Positions 1 to 15,300 of a stretch of DNA of 64,000 bases are shown in pieces. The DNA lies in NCBI GenBank assembly GCA_944472155.2, contig OX235279.1, forward strand, positions 144,854,199 to 144,918,198, given 5' to 3'. Each line of letters opens with the position of its first letter. Positions within the stretch are counted from its first letter, which is position 1. The position numbers and the translations under genes are program-made. Below the pieces are notes generated by a model. The model did no database searches. It saw only the letters and a program-made list of their open reading frames with translations, and was not told the origin of the DNA. The DNA comes from Trichobilharzia szidati. Taxonomy: Eukaryota > Platyhelminthes > Trematoda > Strigeidida > Schistosomatidae.

Positions 1-300
1 CTCTTATTGGGAATTGGAAATAGGTTAAAATAAAATAATGTCGAGTGAAAAATGTAGTTTCAAACGAGACGAGGTAAGTATGTTTGTCTAGTGCTATCGT
101 CGAGATTATGGCATTAAATAAGTTTACTCAGAACTTCTGTTATGGGACAAACGTATCATTCACATAAAAATTAAGCATTTGCGCAAATTAACTCTGAATT
201 TGATAATCTAATCTCATACATAAAGCTCATACATATTCACTATCGTCATTAATGTCATCAGCACAGTGGGACATTCGGGATCACCAAATCAGAAGCTGAA

Positions 301-579
301 GGATGTCTACGGTTGCGCAAGATTTGCTGTATGTAAATACAAGTGTTCATTCACCGATTCCCAAGGTACTTATTGTACTGAAACCAGAAATAAATGAAAG
401 CAACAAATATATCTTCCAAAGGATGATGGTGTTGGCCACTTAACTAGCTGTGTCTACATGAACAACTGGACGTAACACCACAGGATCCCGAGCTGCTTGT
501 ATGCCTGTAGACCCACCTCCAGATGAACTACTCTACTTAAACAATGAAGGCCAGCATCCTATTTTAGATGAAGAATGAT
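301..579 (+). pseudogene. Decayed ORF fragment, unrecognised
   Basis: One plus-strand frame reads as protein-like sequence from an ATG near 301 to a TGA at 577-579. It is broken by two in-frame stops around 442-463. The last third is hydrophilic and contains VDPPPDELLYLNNEG followed by an acidic end. I do not recognise the family. It could be an old repeat or gene relic, or chance. No splice structure or promoter was evident. Confidence 0.22.
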
Positions 580-3500
580 ATAGACTAATAATTTTACCAT
601 TACAATATGACTAGATGGTAGGCTAGAGTTCTTGGACGCTCGATTTTCAATAGTTCACCTGTTTGTTGTCGTACATTATCCTAGGAATCGGGCACGTCTC
701 TTCCACATAATAATGCTTTTCACCTTATAATTAAGAGTCCTGTAATGATTAGTACCTTTTGCCAGATTTAGCAGAGATGCTAATGCTCTTGAACGCTTTC
801 TAAATACGTCTATACTGGTGAAAGATATAACTGAAGTTAAGGAACCTAGGTAATACTGACATTTATGTGTTCAAATCCACATTTCAATGCTAAGAAGGCG
901 ATGGTGGGCAAGATAGGATGATATTTATGTTCATATTTCTCGACGTCGATGGCCATAGTATATGCTGTTGGTATTCTAGGAGGCAATTATCTACATGGAC
1001 TGGACTATTCTGAACTGCAAAAAGTTGCAGTATGCTTCTCAGTGATATCGGTAGTAACTGAAATGTTATCAATCAGTAGGAAGAAGAAATCTCCATATCT
1101 AGAAGAAATTCATGCATCCAATTTGTTTGCATCGGCCTACAATGGGGTAGTTGCATAATTTAGGAACGCTGGAAAGAAAAATAACATTGAGGCGCTGTGT
1201 TATCTGCTTCCATCGTGTCTACTATTTTCGTTGATTCAAGTCCATTCCATACACTTTCAATTTGATAATCCCACTCATTATTACTACCATTGCCTTATTT
1301 ATCATTTATAATTGCCCTTCAAACTTAATTGTCGTATTCACATGGATTTGAAATAAAAATCAATATTATAGTAATTGTTCACTTTATTTCCCCATGATGC
1401 TGTGTTTCGACGTTGAAATGCTTTAATGCCTGACTTCCAATGGCTACCGTGTTACCATTCTGCAAGTTACCTACTAGATTTCCAGATAGTCTTGATCAGG
1501 CCAGAAAATATTTTAGTTTTGATTCGCTGGCTCTGAACTACTTTTATCAGAAAGTTGTGCAAATTTTCTTGTAATTTCACCCTCTTTCTTGATGTCACTG
1601 GTGACTACAAGCAGGTTACATATTACTATCTCAATATTATGCGTCTTCACGGGAATTCATGATGGATTTTCCCTTGGAACTTTGTAATATGTAGATGGTA
1701 AATTAATTCCGCTCTCGTTTTTATATAGGTTTATAACTGTTGAGCCTGTTAGAGAACCCGTTCAAGTAAACAATTCTCTTGCAGTTTCTACCCTCACTGC
1801 TTTTGCAGAATGACCACAGGAAAGCCAGGCTACGACTCGACCATATTTCTACTGATTTAAAACTTAGTAACCCATCTTTTACCATTTGGGTATCAATGGC
1901 TCTCTGACTGATATTCAGTTATGACGAAATATGTCTTGTATTCACACCAGATACACAATAACTCTACATCTGAATATATAAAAGTGCATTATTTTTCAGT
2001 ACTTTTAATATTATATCAAAAATTATTAAGGAATGAAACGTCTAGTCTACAGGTATATGATAATAAGTGCAGTAGATTCACTGCAAATCATTGGATTTAA
2101 TAGAATTGTTGTATATTTCAAAGATAATTATATGTAAAGTTGCATTTAACTACGTTCAAGGGTAATCAGCAAATAACAAATCCTGACAGGTTTTGATATG
2201 CCCTCTATTTTACCTAAGAAAAGGTGAAGACAAAAGTAGTTTACACTGTAAGATTAATGGGGATAAAGGTTAAAGTGATAACGACGATGACAGTAAGTTT
2301 CCAAAGATTTTCCTTCAGCATCGTGTCACTTGCATTATCACAGGTCACAGTATTTCAAAGATAAAATGTAACATTACGACGTATCACATGTAATAAATTG
2401 TTGTTTACTCCTTGTGTTCTGAGGAGAACGTCGAGCCCCGGGCTTTTAAAGTCTCAGTAGTGTAGTGGCCGGGATTGTGGAGAAGGAGACGCCTGTTCAA
2501 AAAAGTTTAGCATGTGATCGATAACAGTCTAACTATTTTGTCTGTGTGGACGTTGGTGTCTCTCTCGTAGCATGAGTACTATTATTGATAAAGCGTTTCA
2601 ACTATCATCTGTGTTCTGCTTTTCATTTATTATTTGCTACAGTGTGCTTGATCCCTAATTGTCTATTGAAACAAGCAACTGTGATGGTTTTAATAAATGA
2701 GGTTGATGGCTCCATGTCCAGCCTTCTTTTTTCGTTACGGGCCTTCTATCGGCAAGTAAACTTGTGGTGAGAGCTGGCTGCTAGCCAAAGTTGGCAGACA
2801 GTAATTGACGTCAATGTTTATGTCCCCAATATTGGTCGTGAGAAAATGAGAACAAAGGCTTTGCGTAGGCGGATACAGTTAGCATATGGATGGTCGGACA
2901 CAGCCACAAAGAGATGCAAGGTTAATTTTCTGTGAGAAACAACCAATCAAAAGACTGTATTTCCTACTAACATTAACCTACAATAATGTACATTAAAATA
3001 TATAAATATGTGTTGATTTTCCTTAATAAACGATCTGTTGCCTGGCCCTTTTCTTCTGTTGTTACAAACTAAGCGAGGTTTAGTAGTATGTCGATCAGAG
3101 GTCGAGCCTGAAACAGGTGCATGCCTGACGAGCATTCTATTAGTGAACCAGCAACGTGCAAGCAATACATTAAGCTGTCTCATTATATGCTATACCAAGT
3201 AAGGAAGGCAATGCGAAATTGTACCGCTCCACAGTGTCACGCTTTTAACACCAATATTAATTAGATTCACCTCCCAAAGTAGGCTATGATTAGTGGCAGG
3301 CTGTAACATATTACACAAGCATTCATCATAACGTGGTGATCGGAATGATAGATTCAGTCTAATAGTAAATTAATATGATATTTCCTCTGGTTTCTCATGC
3401 GTGAGTATTTCTGTGATTTTCTATGTGAAAGGGGATCGAAATCATTTTTATGATGAAGTGCAGAAAATACAATTGATAATTGAGTATGCCATTATGATAG

Positions 3501-3840
3501 CTGGCTCTGTCTGTAGCTGTGTGTCCAAAATCCTATCGTAGAATTAAAACCATATGAAGTTTTAAGCTGTACATCGAATTTGTATATGGAAGAGGTGTAA
3601 TTCACTCACAGGATAAGACTTAATATCCAGAAAATTTAATTTTAACGTAATAAAATAGACAGTGAGTGATCGAAGTGTACAGCTACATGGCATCTCCATA
3701 AATGACCTAGTAAGACGGAAACTGAGTAAACTTCGGTCTTCCTCTCGAAATGTCCTCATAGGGTTGTGCATTTATAGCCTTTACCAGATAAGTCCCATTC
3801 ACTACTTTTATGCGGCAGGGGTGTTCCTCACAAAAGTAAA
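580..3840. other. AT-rich stretch, no gene recognised
   Basis: I found no convincing coding exon here. Short open frames at 949-1158 (plus) and 2947-3183 (minus) have no recognisable motif. A 3'-terminal exon of gene A might lie in this stretch or in 3841-4543, by analogy with genes B and C, but I could not identify one. Confidence 0.4.
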
Positions 3841-3843
3841 AGG

Positions 3844-4146
3844 ATAGCCCTGGTCTGCCTGGAAGAGCTGGAAATCTCTGATTCCAAACCTGTGGTGTTC
3901 AATGACTCCATAACCAGAATGGAGTATGAACCTGTTTTGCTCACTGGAAACCATGAACACGTAGTTACCGACGATGCTCAGCTGTCTTGTGGAGCAAACT
4001 CGGTGTATAGCCCCTTAAGACAACCACCTGACCGAATCTGGACGTCCAGGAAGTATCTCAGAACAAAGACAAACTTTGAGATTTTGTGTGGCTCATCTGT
4101 TGGTAGCCATAATGTGCCAAGCTTGTGTTTTAATAAATACATATAG
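3844..4146 (+). CDS. Unrecognised ORF in a more GC-rich patch
   Basis: An open plus-strand frame encodes about 100 residues, starting with a leucine- and glutamate-rich stretch (LVCLEELEISDSKPVV). It ends at a TAG at 4144-4146, next to TTTTAATAAATAC, which contains an AATAAA poly(A)-like signal. Base composition is visibly less AT-rich than the flanks. The sequence looks protein-like but matches no family I know. It may be the end of an old retroelement ORF, or an exon. The ATG at 3892 is internal to the frame, so the true start is unknown. It lies downstream of, and antisense to, gene A. Confidence 0.25.
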   Translation: MALVCLEELEISDSKPVVFNDSITRMEYEPVLLTGNHEHVVTDDAQLSCGANSVYSPLRQPPDRIWTSRKYLRTKTNFEILCGSSVGSHNVPSLCFNKYI

Positions 4147-4596
4147 ATAATCCTACTACTTGATACTTATAAGTAGTATGACGTTTTGATATGAAAATCG
4201 GTGGAAACAAACGAGGAGACTAATTGAAATTAGCATGACCGATTGTGGTTTAACTGTACTCAATGTAATTAGGTATCCAGTCGATGCACTGAAAATCAAT
4301 CACTAGTTCAAAGCAAGTATAGTTTTGATACAGACTGTTTGCGTTATTATTTCCTGTTAATCATTCTAGTGCCTACTAGTGTCTACTCACGACTACATGG
4401 ATGTAATATCATCGAGTTTGTAAACGATACCTGAGAGCAGCATCATGTTTAGTCAGACTTTACTGTTGATATAAAACTTGCATTGAAAACAAACCATATA
4501 AGAAGTTGGATAAGTAATTACAGTCATTCACATGTGTGCAACAACTTACCCCTCTGGCACATGTGTACACTATCTGTGCTAGGATTCAGTATGAAG

Positions 4597-7760
<3,164 letters not shown>

Positions 7761-7820
7761 TCTTCGATGATAAACGGAGATGGTATGATTAAAATTCAAT
7801 TACTGTAATATGTTTCTTCC

Positions 7821-7827
7821 TTATATA
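7821..7827 (-). promoter_or_regulatory. TATA box of gene A
   Basis: TATATAA on the minus strand lies about 61 bp upstream of the gene A start codon. A CCAGTCAG motif lies further upstream and also occurs upstream of gene B. Genes B and C have TATA boxes at comparable distances, which supports a shared promoter design. Confidence 0.5.
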
Positions 7828-8890
7828 CAGGCTGGAAATATACCTGAACATCTGACTGGGTGTGTAGGTCATATCATCCACTATTTGCTGACTGGCTTAA
7901 GGTGAATAAAAACTGTGTCAGTCTGGAATGTCATTTTAATTAATTAGTACATTGTGAATTTTTTTGTAGCTGAGTGGTGCTCGTAATCATAGAACACGTA
8001 GAACAGAAATAATTCAGTCTTAAGTTCTTATAATACAGTTACTGATAGATTAAGTTATGATAATAGCAGAGTCTTTTGTACAACTTTTTTCACTTATTCG
8101 ATAGTTATGGAAACCTGCAGATATAAATTTCGTTATAATGTTTGTTGGAACAACGTGGAAGATGAAAATTCTTCATAGTATGTATGCCTTTTGGAAAGTG
8201 TGCGATTAATCGGTCAAAGGAGATAATTTGGTGCAGTTCCTTTGACTTAATCATTTGGAGTTAGTCGTCAAAGTGTAGGTTAGCTGGACTTCTCTTGTGA
8301 GCACCATCTCCCCTAAACTTGGATTATCATCAATGCGTCTTAAAAACTTTTGAAATTGTTGGTCGGTCTTAACATAGCTCCTTCCCCTAATTTGATTTAT
8401 TGCAAGCAATGTAAGTTAGTGAAGCGAAACTTTCCACAGCTGATGTAATAGGCTTGTGTACCAGAAAATGTGTTCGTTAGTTCAATCTCAAGGCAATAGA
8501 CACACTTTATACTGTTACCACCAGTCGTGTACATGAAGCCACTTGTATATACCAAGTCGCAGACTCTGAAATAATAATTTGCTTTATTCCAAAACAGTAC
8601 TTGTGATACATAATGGAATTCTCAGCATTTTTACTACAGTATTGCATTCAGTTAGTACATTATCAATAAATAGAATTCTACATAGAATAAAGAAACCTCA
8701 GTTCATTATTCCAACAACATATTGGCATGTCGGTAGCAAAGCCAAAGTTGAACAGTGTTTGAAGCTGTAAGAAAAGTAGGTGCTGTCATATTTACTGGCG
8801 TAAGCGAGAGAAAGAAACAAAGCAGAACATAACGGAAAAGAGAGAGAGAGAGAAAAGGAAGAGAAAGAAAGAAAGAAAATGTTGTACCTA
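7828..8890. other. Upstream region of gene A, no gene seen
   Basis: The region is AT-rich and includes a short GA-rich tract at 8838-8878. A 63-codon open frame at 8579-8770 has no recognisable feature. I see no element boundary until the CR1-like fragment. Confidence 0.4.
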
Positions 8891-8894
8891 TAAA

Positions 8895-9475
8895 TGATAT
8901 GGGTTGGAAAGACGAGATCCAGTTTTTCTACTGACTATTTAATGAGTTATAGGTATCACGCCTAATGCTTTCTTTATCGCACAGAACACGAGCTAAGTAG
9001 GGTATGGTTGAGTTTTTGTACTTGCTTGTGGGAGCATATAGTTTCCTATATAGGCTTCTGATTTTGCCTGATGAGATGCAAGGGGAGAGTTGTGAGTGAA
9101 GAGGGTGATGTGAGTTAGATAAAATGGATTTGGCCCACTTTTCACATGAGTCCATGTGCCTGTCGACCAGAATATTAACAAGCTTGTTTAAGTGGCACGT
9201 TGCTTACCCTGCTGACAACCTTTAACATCCTGCATAATATGTTATAGTCTTTCTTCAGTAGCCCGGGAAAAACTAAGGGGGAACAATAGAGAATAATAGG
9301 CAGAATGCGGGAGTTAACGAATTGTAGGAGTAAGGGTTGGGTTATACCAGACATTCGTCTTAACTTCTTGATGTAGAAGGTAAGACGGAATATTTTCTTA
9401 GAAATCGTCAAGATATGAGACGACCAGGAAAGATCAGCAGATAGAATGACGCCTAGGTATTTAATTTCCAACTTG
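8895..9475 (-). mobile_element. CR1/Jockey-like LINE fragment, reverse transcriptase C-terminus
   Basis: The minus strand encodes KYLGVILSADLSWSSH, a typical start of the region after the RT fingers/palm in CR1/Jockey LINEs, then a Leu-rich connection segment. A one-base frameshift near 9170-9180 shifts the frame into LVNILVDRHMDSCEKWAKS and a hydrophilic tail ending near 8930. The upstream RT core and the endonuclease are missing, so this is a dead 5'-truncated copy, of the kind seen in schistosome SR1-type elements. Confidence 0.7.
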
Positions 9476-9479
9476 GTTT

Positions 9480-10425
9480 CTAGAGAAATAAGTGTCTATC
9501 TTAGATTTTTTCAACAGACACCGAAAATTCTACTAGTATGATGCAGGACAACTTGAAATAGTGTGGTGACACTCCATCTGATTTAAACAGGACATCAGGT
9601 AGGCAGATAGATGCCTTTCGTTCTTTTAAGTTACTGAAAGAACAAACGTGTTCAAGACTCCTGAAGTCTGCCTAATGTATGTACCCAAAAAGAAGCTTTA
9701 GTGAGTCTTTCTCTCTCTTCCTTGGTGACTTGACGTTTTACCTTTAATTGGTTATGTAGTTTTCATCAGTTGTAAGTGTTTTGTTTCTCTTCACCATCAG
9801 TTATTTACATCAACACTTAATGAATCCATTGTTCATATATCAGAAATCAAATCAATAATTTTAACTTACTGTCATCCTGAATATTTTGCATATTAATAAT
9901 TACCGACGACTTGAGGAATCTTACAATTTATGCCCCCAAATATCGCGAAACTTTAATGTCGGTAAAACGTTTGTGCATTGTGGAATAGATCAAATAAGTT
10001 ATAATTATATTCCAATGTAAGGGACTGTCTAGCGAGCTCAATAACATAACAAGTATGTGAGTAAAAATCCAAGTTGACGAGATGATAGTGTAACAGTATA
10101 TTATACAGTAATGAGTTGTATTAATTAAACAGTTACTTGGATATACAGTTAAAGTCCACGGCTATGATAACACCTCAAGGCTTCTTTACAGATACCGAAT
10201 TCTTTTCTAATATTTTGACCTTGTGTTTATTGATGAACTTTTGAAGTTATCTGTCTTGCGCTAATGTGTCAAACAATACCTACATAATCTTAATTTAGTC
10301 TTTAATTGCATCTTCTGAACAAATAGGTCAGATTATGTAGCCCACAGTCTCAAGTGGATTTCTCACATATAGAGGAGAAACAAAGCTATGGAACCTATGA
10401 ATTCATGAGTTGTGTTTTAATTCTC
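9480..10425. other. No gene seen
   Basis: The sequence is AT-rich, with no ORF, splice pair or repeat boundary that I could support. Confidence 0.35.
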
Positions 10426-10429
10426 TTAA

Positions 10430-10690
10430 ATCACCAGGTATTTAGTTGAGTGTTCTTTTGATGTACTTACTGACGCTTTTGAACTGAAATCACCTATCGA
10501 TACTACTGATTTAATGTAGTTTAGAACGATATTGACGTTGTTAATAAGAATATTTCTTTAATTATTACCCTCATATAACTGTAAGACCTGATGAAGAAGA
10601 GGCTATCGAGAAGAATATCCTTTATTCACTCGCCATTGATTATTATCAGTTTGTAAAGAGATGCAGTCAATAGTTGTTCACTCTTTAGGT
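10430..10690 (+). mobile_element. Penelope-like element terminal fragment
   Basis: This resembles the right arm of the element at 50291-51124. It shares CTGATGAAGAAG followed by a short spacer and TATCGAGAAGAATAT, and the upstream AT-rich stretch with GTTGTTAATAA. No coding part remains. Confidence 0.55.
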
Positions 10691-10724
10691 GAAGTGTTGT
10701 AGAAGTATATCTGTAATATTGGTT

Positions 10725-11025
10725 GGAGGGTTTCACCATGAGCTGACATCAGTTAGAGAACCATTGGAAAACCTGCAGGGAATACTGGACAGCGGTTTCA
10801 TCCTAGTTTAGGATCGGTTCCCAGTGGCTTGATGGTCTGCGAGCTCGCCTCATGACCAGGAGATCCTGGGCTCGAACCCCCTTGGTTGCGTAATGATGAA
10901 GAGTCCTAATCTAGGACGAAACAGCTCTCCAACACTCCCAGATATTCCCATGGCTCTCCAGCTGATGTTAGCTAATGATGAAACCCCCTAAACAATCAAA
11001 CACAATCCCTAAAAAACCAATTCTT
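10725..11025. mobile_element. Hammerhead-element inverted dimer
   Basis: The left part (10725-10805) is the reverse complement of the 3' part of a hammerhead SINE (ATGAGCTGACATCAG, then TTTCATCCTAGTTTAGGATC). The right part (from about 10806) is a plus-strand copy with a tRNA-like B box (GGCTCGAACCCC). It carries a hammerhead-like core, ATGATGAAGAGTCC then TAGGACGAAACAGC. The core has lost the first C of CUGAUGA. Confidence 0.7.
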
Positions 11026-11161
11026 GAAAACATACCTGTAATGATGAATTAATTTCTTGGACCGAATTTGTTGTTTGGATATTAATTTTCTATAGTTGGT
11101 TTGTAAGGATTGGTTGTCTTTACGAGCTGATCACGAACTGATATCGGTTGAAGAACCATTG

Positions 11162-11807
11162 AAATACTGATTGAATCATTTGCAACTTACCCACTGACCA
11201 CTCTTCAAAAATTCCTCTAATTTGTGATTTATTCGCTATCTGTTCAATGGTATTTTTGAATACTTTAATCTGACTGACTGTTAACGAGGTATGTTTAGTG
11301 AATAGAACACCTTCTTTACTCAGCTTTAACATAGTCTGTGAAAAGTGCGTATATGCTCTACTGGTTGGGATATATGCTTGTTTTTACGAGTTTGACCACA
11401 GATTCATATCAGCTAGAGAACAAATGAAAACAGGCAGAAAGTACTGGACAGCTGTTTCATCCTAGTTTGGGAATAATGGTACGCACTGCCGATGATTCCC
11501 AAACTAGGATGAAACAGCTGTCCAGTACTTTCTGCCTGTTTTCATTTGTTCTCTAGCTGATATGAATCTGTGGTCAAACTCGTAAAAACAAGCATATATC
11601 CCAACCAGTAGAGCATATACGCACTTTTCACAGACTATGTTAAAGCTGAGTAAAGAAGGTGTTCTATTCACTAAACATACCTCGTTAACAGTCAGTCAGA
11701 TTAAAGTATTCAAAAATACCATTGAACAGATAGCGAATAAATCACAAATTAGAGGGATTATTGAAGAGTGGTCAGTGGGTAAGCTGTAAATGATTCAATC
11801 AGTATTT
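11162..11807. repeat. Large near-perfect palindrome, 313-bp arms
   Basis: The left arm 11162-11474 and right arm 11495-11807 are reverse complements with only scattered mismatches and no net length change, around a 20-bp spacer. The inner ~110 bp of each arm is a hammerhead-element 3' half, so the axis falls at the ribozyme-like motif. The outer ~200 bp is another sequence carrying a short open frame (MLKLSKEGVLFTKHTSLTVS...) in mirror copies. It lies about 480 bp upstream of gene B, in the divergent interval between genes A and B. Confidence 0.9.
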
Positions 11808-12181
11808 GAAAACTTAATACAGTGTAATATGTAGACCACAACTATTATTCTGAATAAACATTTACAGCATTGCTTCACATCCGGATTACTATACCAGTCT
11901 AATAATATTCAACTAAATATTTAACGGCTTTTCCTACATAGTAATTATCCCGTCATTCAAAGTGTATTTAAAAAAAAAGAAAGATATATGTACTGTTACT
12001 ATTACGCTTTGTAGTTAGCAGTGTTTTTGTTGTTCGCTGAATAATGATAGAAGTATGGTTTTGTACTTTTACTGAACATTGCAAAATTGACCAGTCAGTT
12101 TACTCTGATTGCAAATAACCTAGCCATGGGCGGTGAGTTCTTTTCAACTAATCAAACTACTGGTAGGCGAAATCAGTTTGG

Positions 12182-12190
12182 TATATAAAT
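12182..12190 (+). promoter_or_regulatory. TATA box of gene B
   Basis: TATATAAAT lies about 98 bp upstream of the gene B start codon. A CCAGTCAG motif occurs about 90 bp further upstream, as in gene A. A transcription start near 12215 is expected by usual TATA spacing. Confidence 0.5.
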
Positions 12191-12287
12191 GCGAATTCCC
12201 ATTTTCCTAATATATATATGTAAATTTTGTGCATCATTACATTTGTTAGTGTCTTATCACCTCATCGCTTTCACTGATCACTGAAGA

Positions 12288-12360
12288 ATGATTTCTTCAC
12301 CGGTTAGAAATGCCCTCCTCTTTTTCACAGTGTCAATTTCATTAACTTATGGACATACAT
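12288..12360 (+). CDS. Gene B exon 1: signal-peptide exon
   Basis: The exon has 24 codons plus one base from the ATG at 12288, ending before GTAGGT at 12361-12366. Its ISS start, LLFFT core and T|GTAGGT junction match gene A exon 1. Its leader lies downstream of a TATA box. Confidence 0.65.
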
Positions 12361-15300
12361 GTAGGTTTCATCCGTATACATTTATTAATTGTACTTTAAT
12401 AATCATGTTATCACTATATCACTGGTTATGTAACAATCTCGATTTATGTATTCACCCACTAAATGGAATGCAGAGAAATCCTGTTGACCAGTTATAAATT
12501 AGGCAGGTCACCTTTCAAGATTCAGTTTTATTATGCATCTATGAGTATTACACTGCAGACTACTTATCAACAAGGTTAGCAAAGAAAAATGGTCACAAGT
12601 GGAAATTAAAACTACCATTATCCAAACAGGTGCATGGAAATTACTACCGAAATGTGTAACATAGCGCGAGTATGGGGAAATTAAGTCTTCACACTGGAAT
12701 CTACAGAAAGGAATGATACGCACCTGTTTGTCTATTATCCTGTTGGCTGGAGGAAGGTAAAATAGAGTGCTAGACATCCGTTTCTGTCATTTGAGCAGAT
12801 TTTACCTACTCCTATATGACTCGCCAATTTGGACTTATTTGGTCGTCATTCATTCACCTCAATCATTTTGTTAGATCATTTATTGAATAGTTGTTACCAA
12901 GAATAATCTTCAGTTGATATAAGTATAAAACTTGGGCATTGTGGTAGAGCATAACTCCATTATGGATATAAATGAAGGAAAAAAGGTGTGTGAGTAACTT
13001 GATATGATTATGAGCAATAGTGTGTGCTCGAAACGTCATCAGTTAATACTGCTGTACAACACTGTGTGATTTATCAAAATAAAATCTTATCCATAATGGA
13101 GTTAATAATCTTCAGTCCCCAATGATTACATGGCACTCATGGAAATATTTAATTGCATCAGAGGCAGAAAAAACATTGGTGCAGAATAATGTGGATCCAT
13201 GTTATTTCGTCGGTCCTCGTCAGTCATGTATAAATTAAAATATATGATGAAACAAGTTGTAATACAATTTTAATACACGTTCTATTTATCGTGAATCAGC
13301 CCTACAGTAATGACTGGTATACGAAAGTCATAGGGAAACGCAGCATAAGGATGAAAAATGAAATCATTATTGGTATACATATGCATTTTATAAGCTTTTC
13401 TTAAAAAACTGGAAAGTTTTGTCGTCAGGATGTTGATTAGTCAGTGATAGCTGCTTAACTGAAGATAATGAAACGCAGTGACTAGCACTGATAAAGTCGA
13501 AAAATCAAAATCCCGGTGTGTACGAAGTTGGATGAAGAGATGATGATGTAATGTAGTGAGTCGAATGGCAAAGATCTAAAATTAAGTCTAATATGAAAGT
13601 CAAGCAAAATATGGGGAGGGAAGAGAGCACAGGGTAATGAAATCAGAAGACAAGGAGTTGTTTAGATGGGCGTTACCAGAGCAGCTGAAATTCCATAATG
13701 TATTCTCTTTGAATGCATGTTACTCCCCACCAATGTTAGCATTATCTTTGTTGAAATTTATAAAGGGAAATTCCTGTGAGTAATATTTAAGTCCTCATGC
13801 ACTGTCTTGTTAGATAGTTCTCAAATAAATATTTACTTCCTTGGTTTAGATTTGTTCTTAATATATGTGTAAAACTTGGGCACTGTGGTAGTTAGTAATT
13901 CCATATTAGTTTTTTTTATTAGATGTATCACACAATGGAATAGTATTATCTACTGGATGATGTTTCGAACAAAATTTATTATTGTTCATAATCATTTCAT
14001 CAATTATAATCACACGACTTCGAAACTTGAGTTTTATAGTTTTCTTTGTTCTCTCCTATTTGTCGTAGGGGTAGTAGAATTTTCCAGATATCTGGGACAG
14101 GTGTTGAATCATTCCTATTACACGTATTTGCAGTTGATTCGATAAACAAAGCTTCTGTTATCAATCTCCCCCTCCATCCACCCTGTGACATTATATTTTA
14201 AAACTGTCATCTTATCCCATCCTGTTGTATGCTTGTATGTAATTGCATGTAGTGCTATAGCTAAACTTTATCCAGATTTCTTATCTGAGACAGGAAGTGA
14301 GGCATATAAGAGAAGCTTTGAAACTTAATAATTACTCTGATAAATCAGTCAGAAAGTATGTAGGGTAATGTAAAAATAAAATAAGTAATAATGGTGATAG
14401 TGATAATAATACTGATAACATTAATGACGACATGCATGTCAAACGTGCACAGGATAATGACAACTCCGACAATAAGGAATCTAAATCACCAATAGTACTT
14501 CAGTATAAAGAAGGAACCTCGAAAAGCTTACGGTATAGAATTCTTAACAGTTCTGGCAGGAATTAAAGTGTTTGGCATTCAAACCCACAAACTCAATTAG
14601 AAGCAAGCTTTGTCGGTTAAAGGATCCTGTGGAACCTTTAAAACAAAACAGTCTCGTTTATCTAATACCCTGGCTGCAATGATTGTCAGGTCAAAGTAGT
14701 AGAACAGATGCAGTCAGAATAGCCGAGCATAAAAATCTGGTGAAATCTGGATTAGTTGACATTAATCAGAAAGGAAAGCTGGAGAATAATTCAGGTGTGG
14801 TACTGCTTACATGCAATTACATACAAGCATACAACAGGATGGGATAAGATGACAGTTTTAAAATATAATGTCACAGGGTGGATGGAGGGGGAGATTGACA
14901 ACAGAAGCTTTGTTTATCGAATCAACTGCAAATACGTGTAATAGGAATGATTCAACACCTGTCCCAGATATCTGGAAAATTCTACTACCCCTACGACAAA
15001 TAGGAGAGAACAAAGAAAACTATAAAACTCAAGTTTCGAAGTCGTGTGATTACAATTGATGAAATGATTATGAACAATAATAAATTTTGTTCGAAACATC
15101 ATCCAGTAGATAATACTATTCCATTGTGTAGATTTGTTCTTATTTATTAACTTGTAGTTACAAATATTATTTTTATGAAATAGTCTGAAGTTGGTGAAAA
15201 CGAATATTGCTTTAGAAGTATTTCTTACATTTTATAAAGCTCAGTTTTATCACTCAAAAAGACCACATCCCATATTAATTTGTTTATTAGGTATATCACA

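Noticed and set aside
949..1158. A 69-codon plus-strand ORF and its overlapping minus ORF
   Set aside because: Neither has motifs or splice context. A strong-looking acceptor on the minus strand at 1169-1171 leads to no poly(A) signal, so it was not accepted as the last exon of gene A.
12508..12777. An 89-codon minus-strand gene
   Set aside because: It lies antisense in the gene B intron with no motif, promoter or repeat match. It is likely chance.
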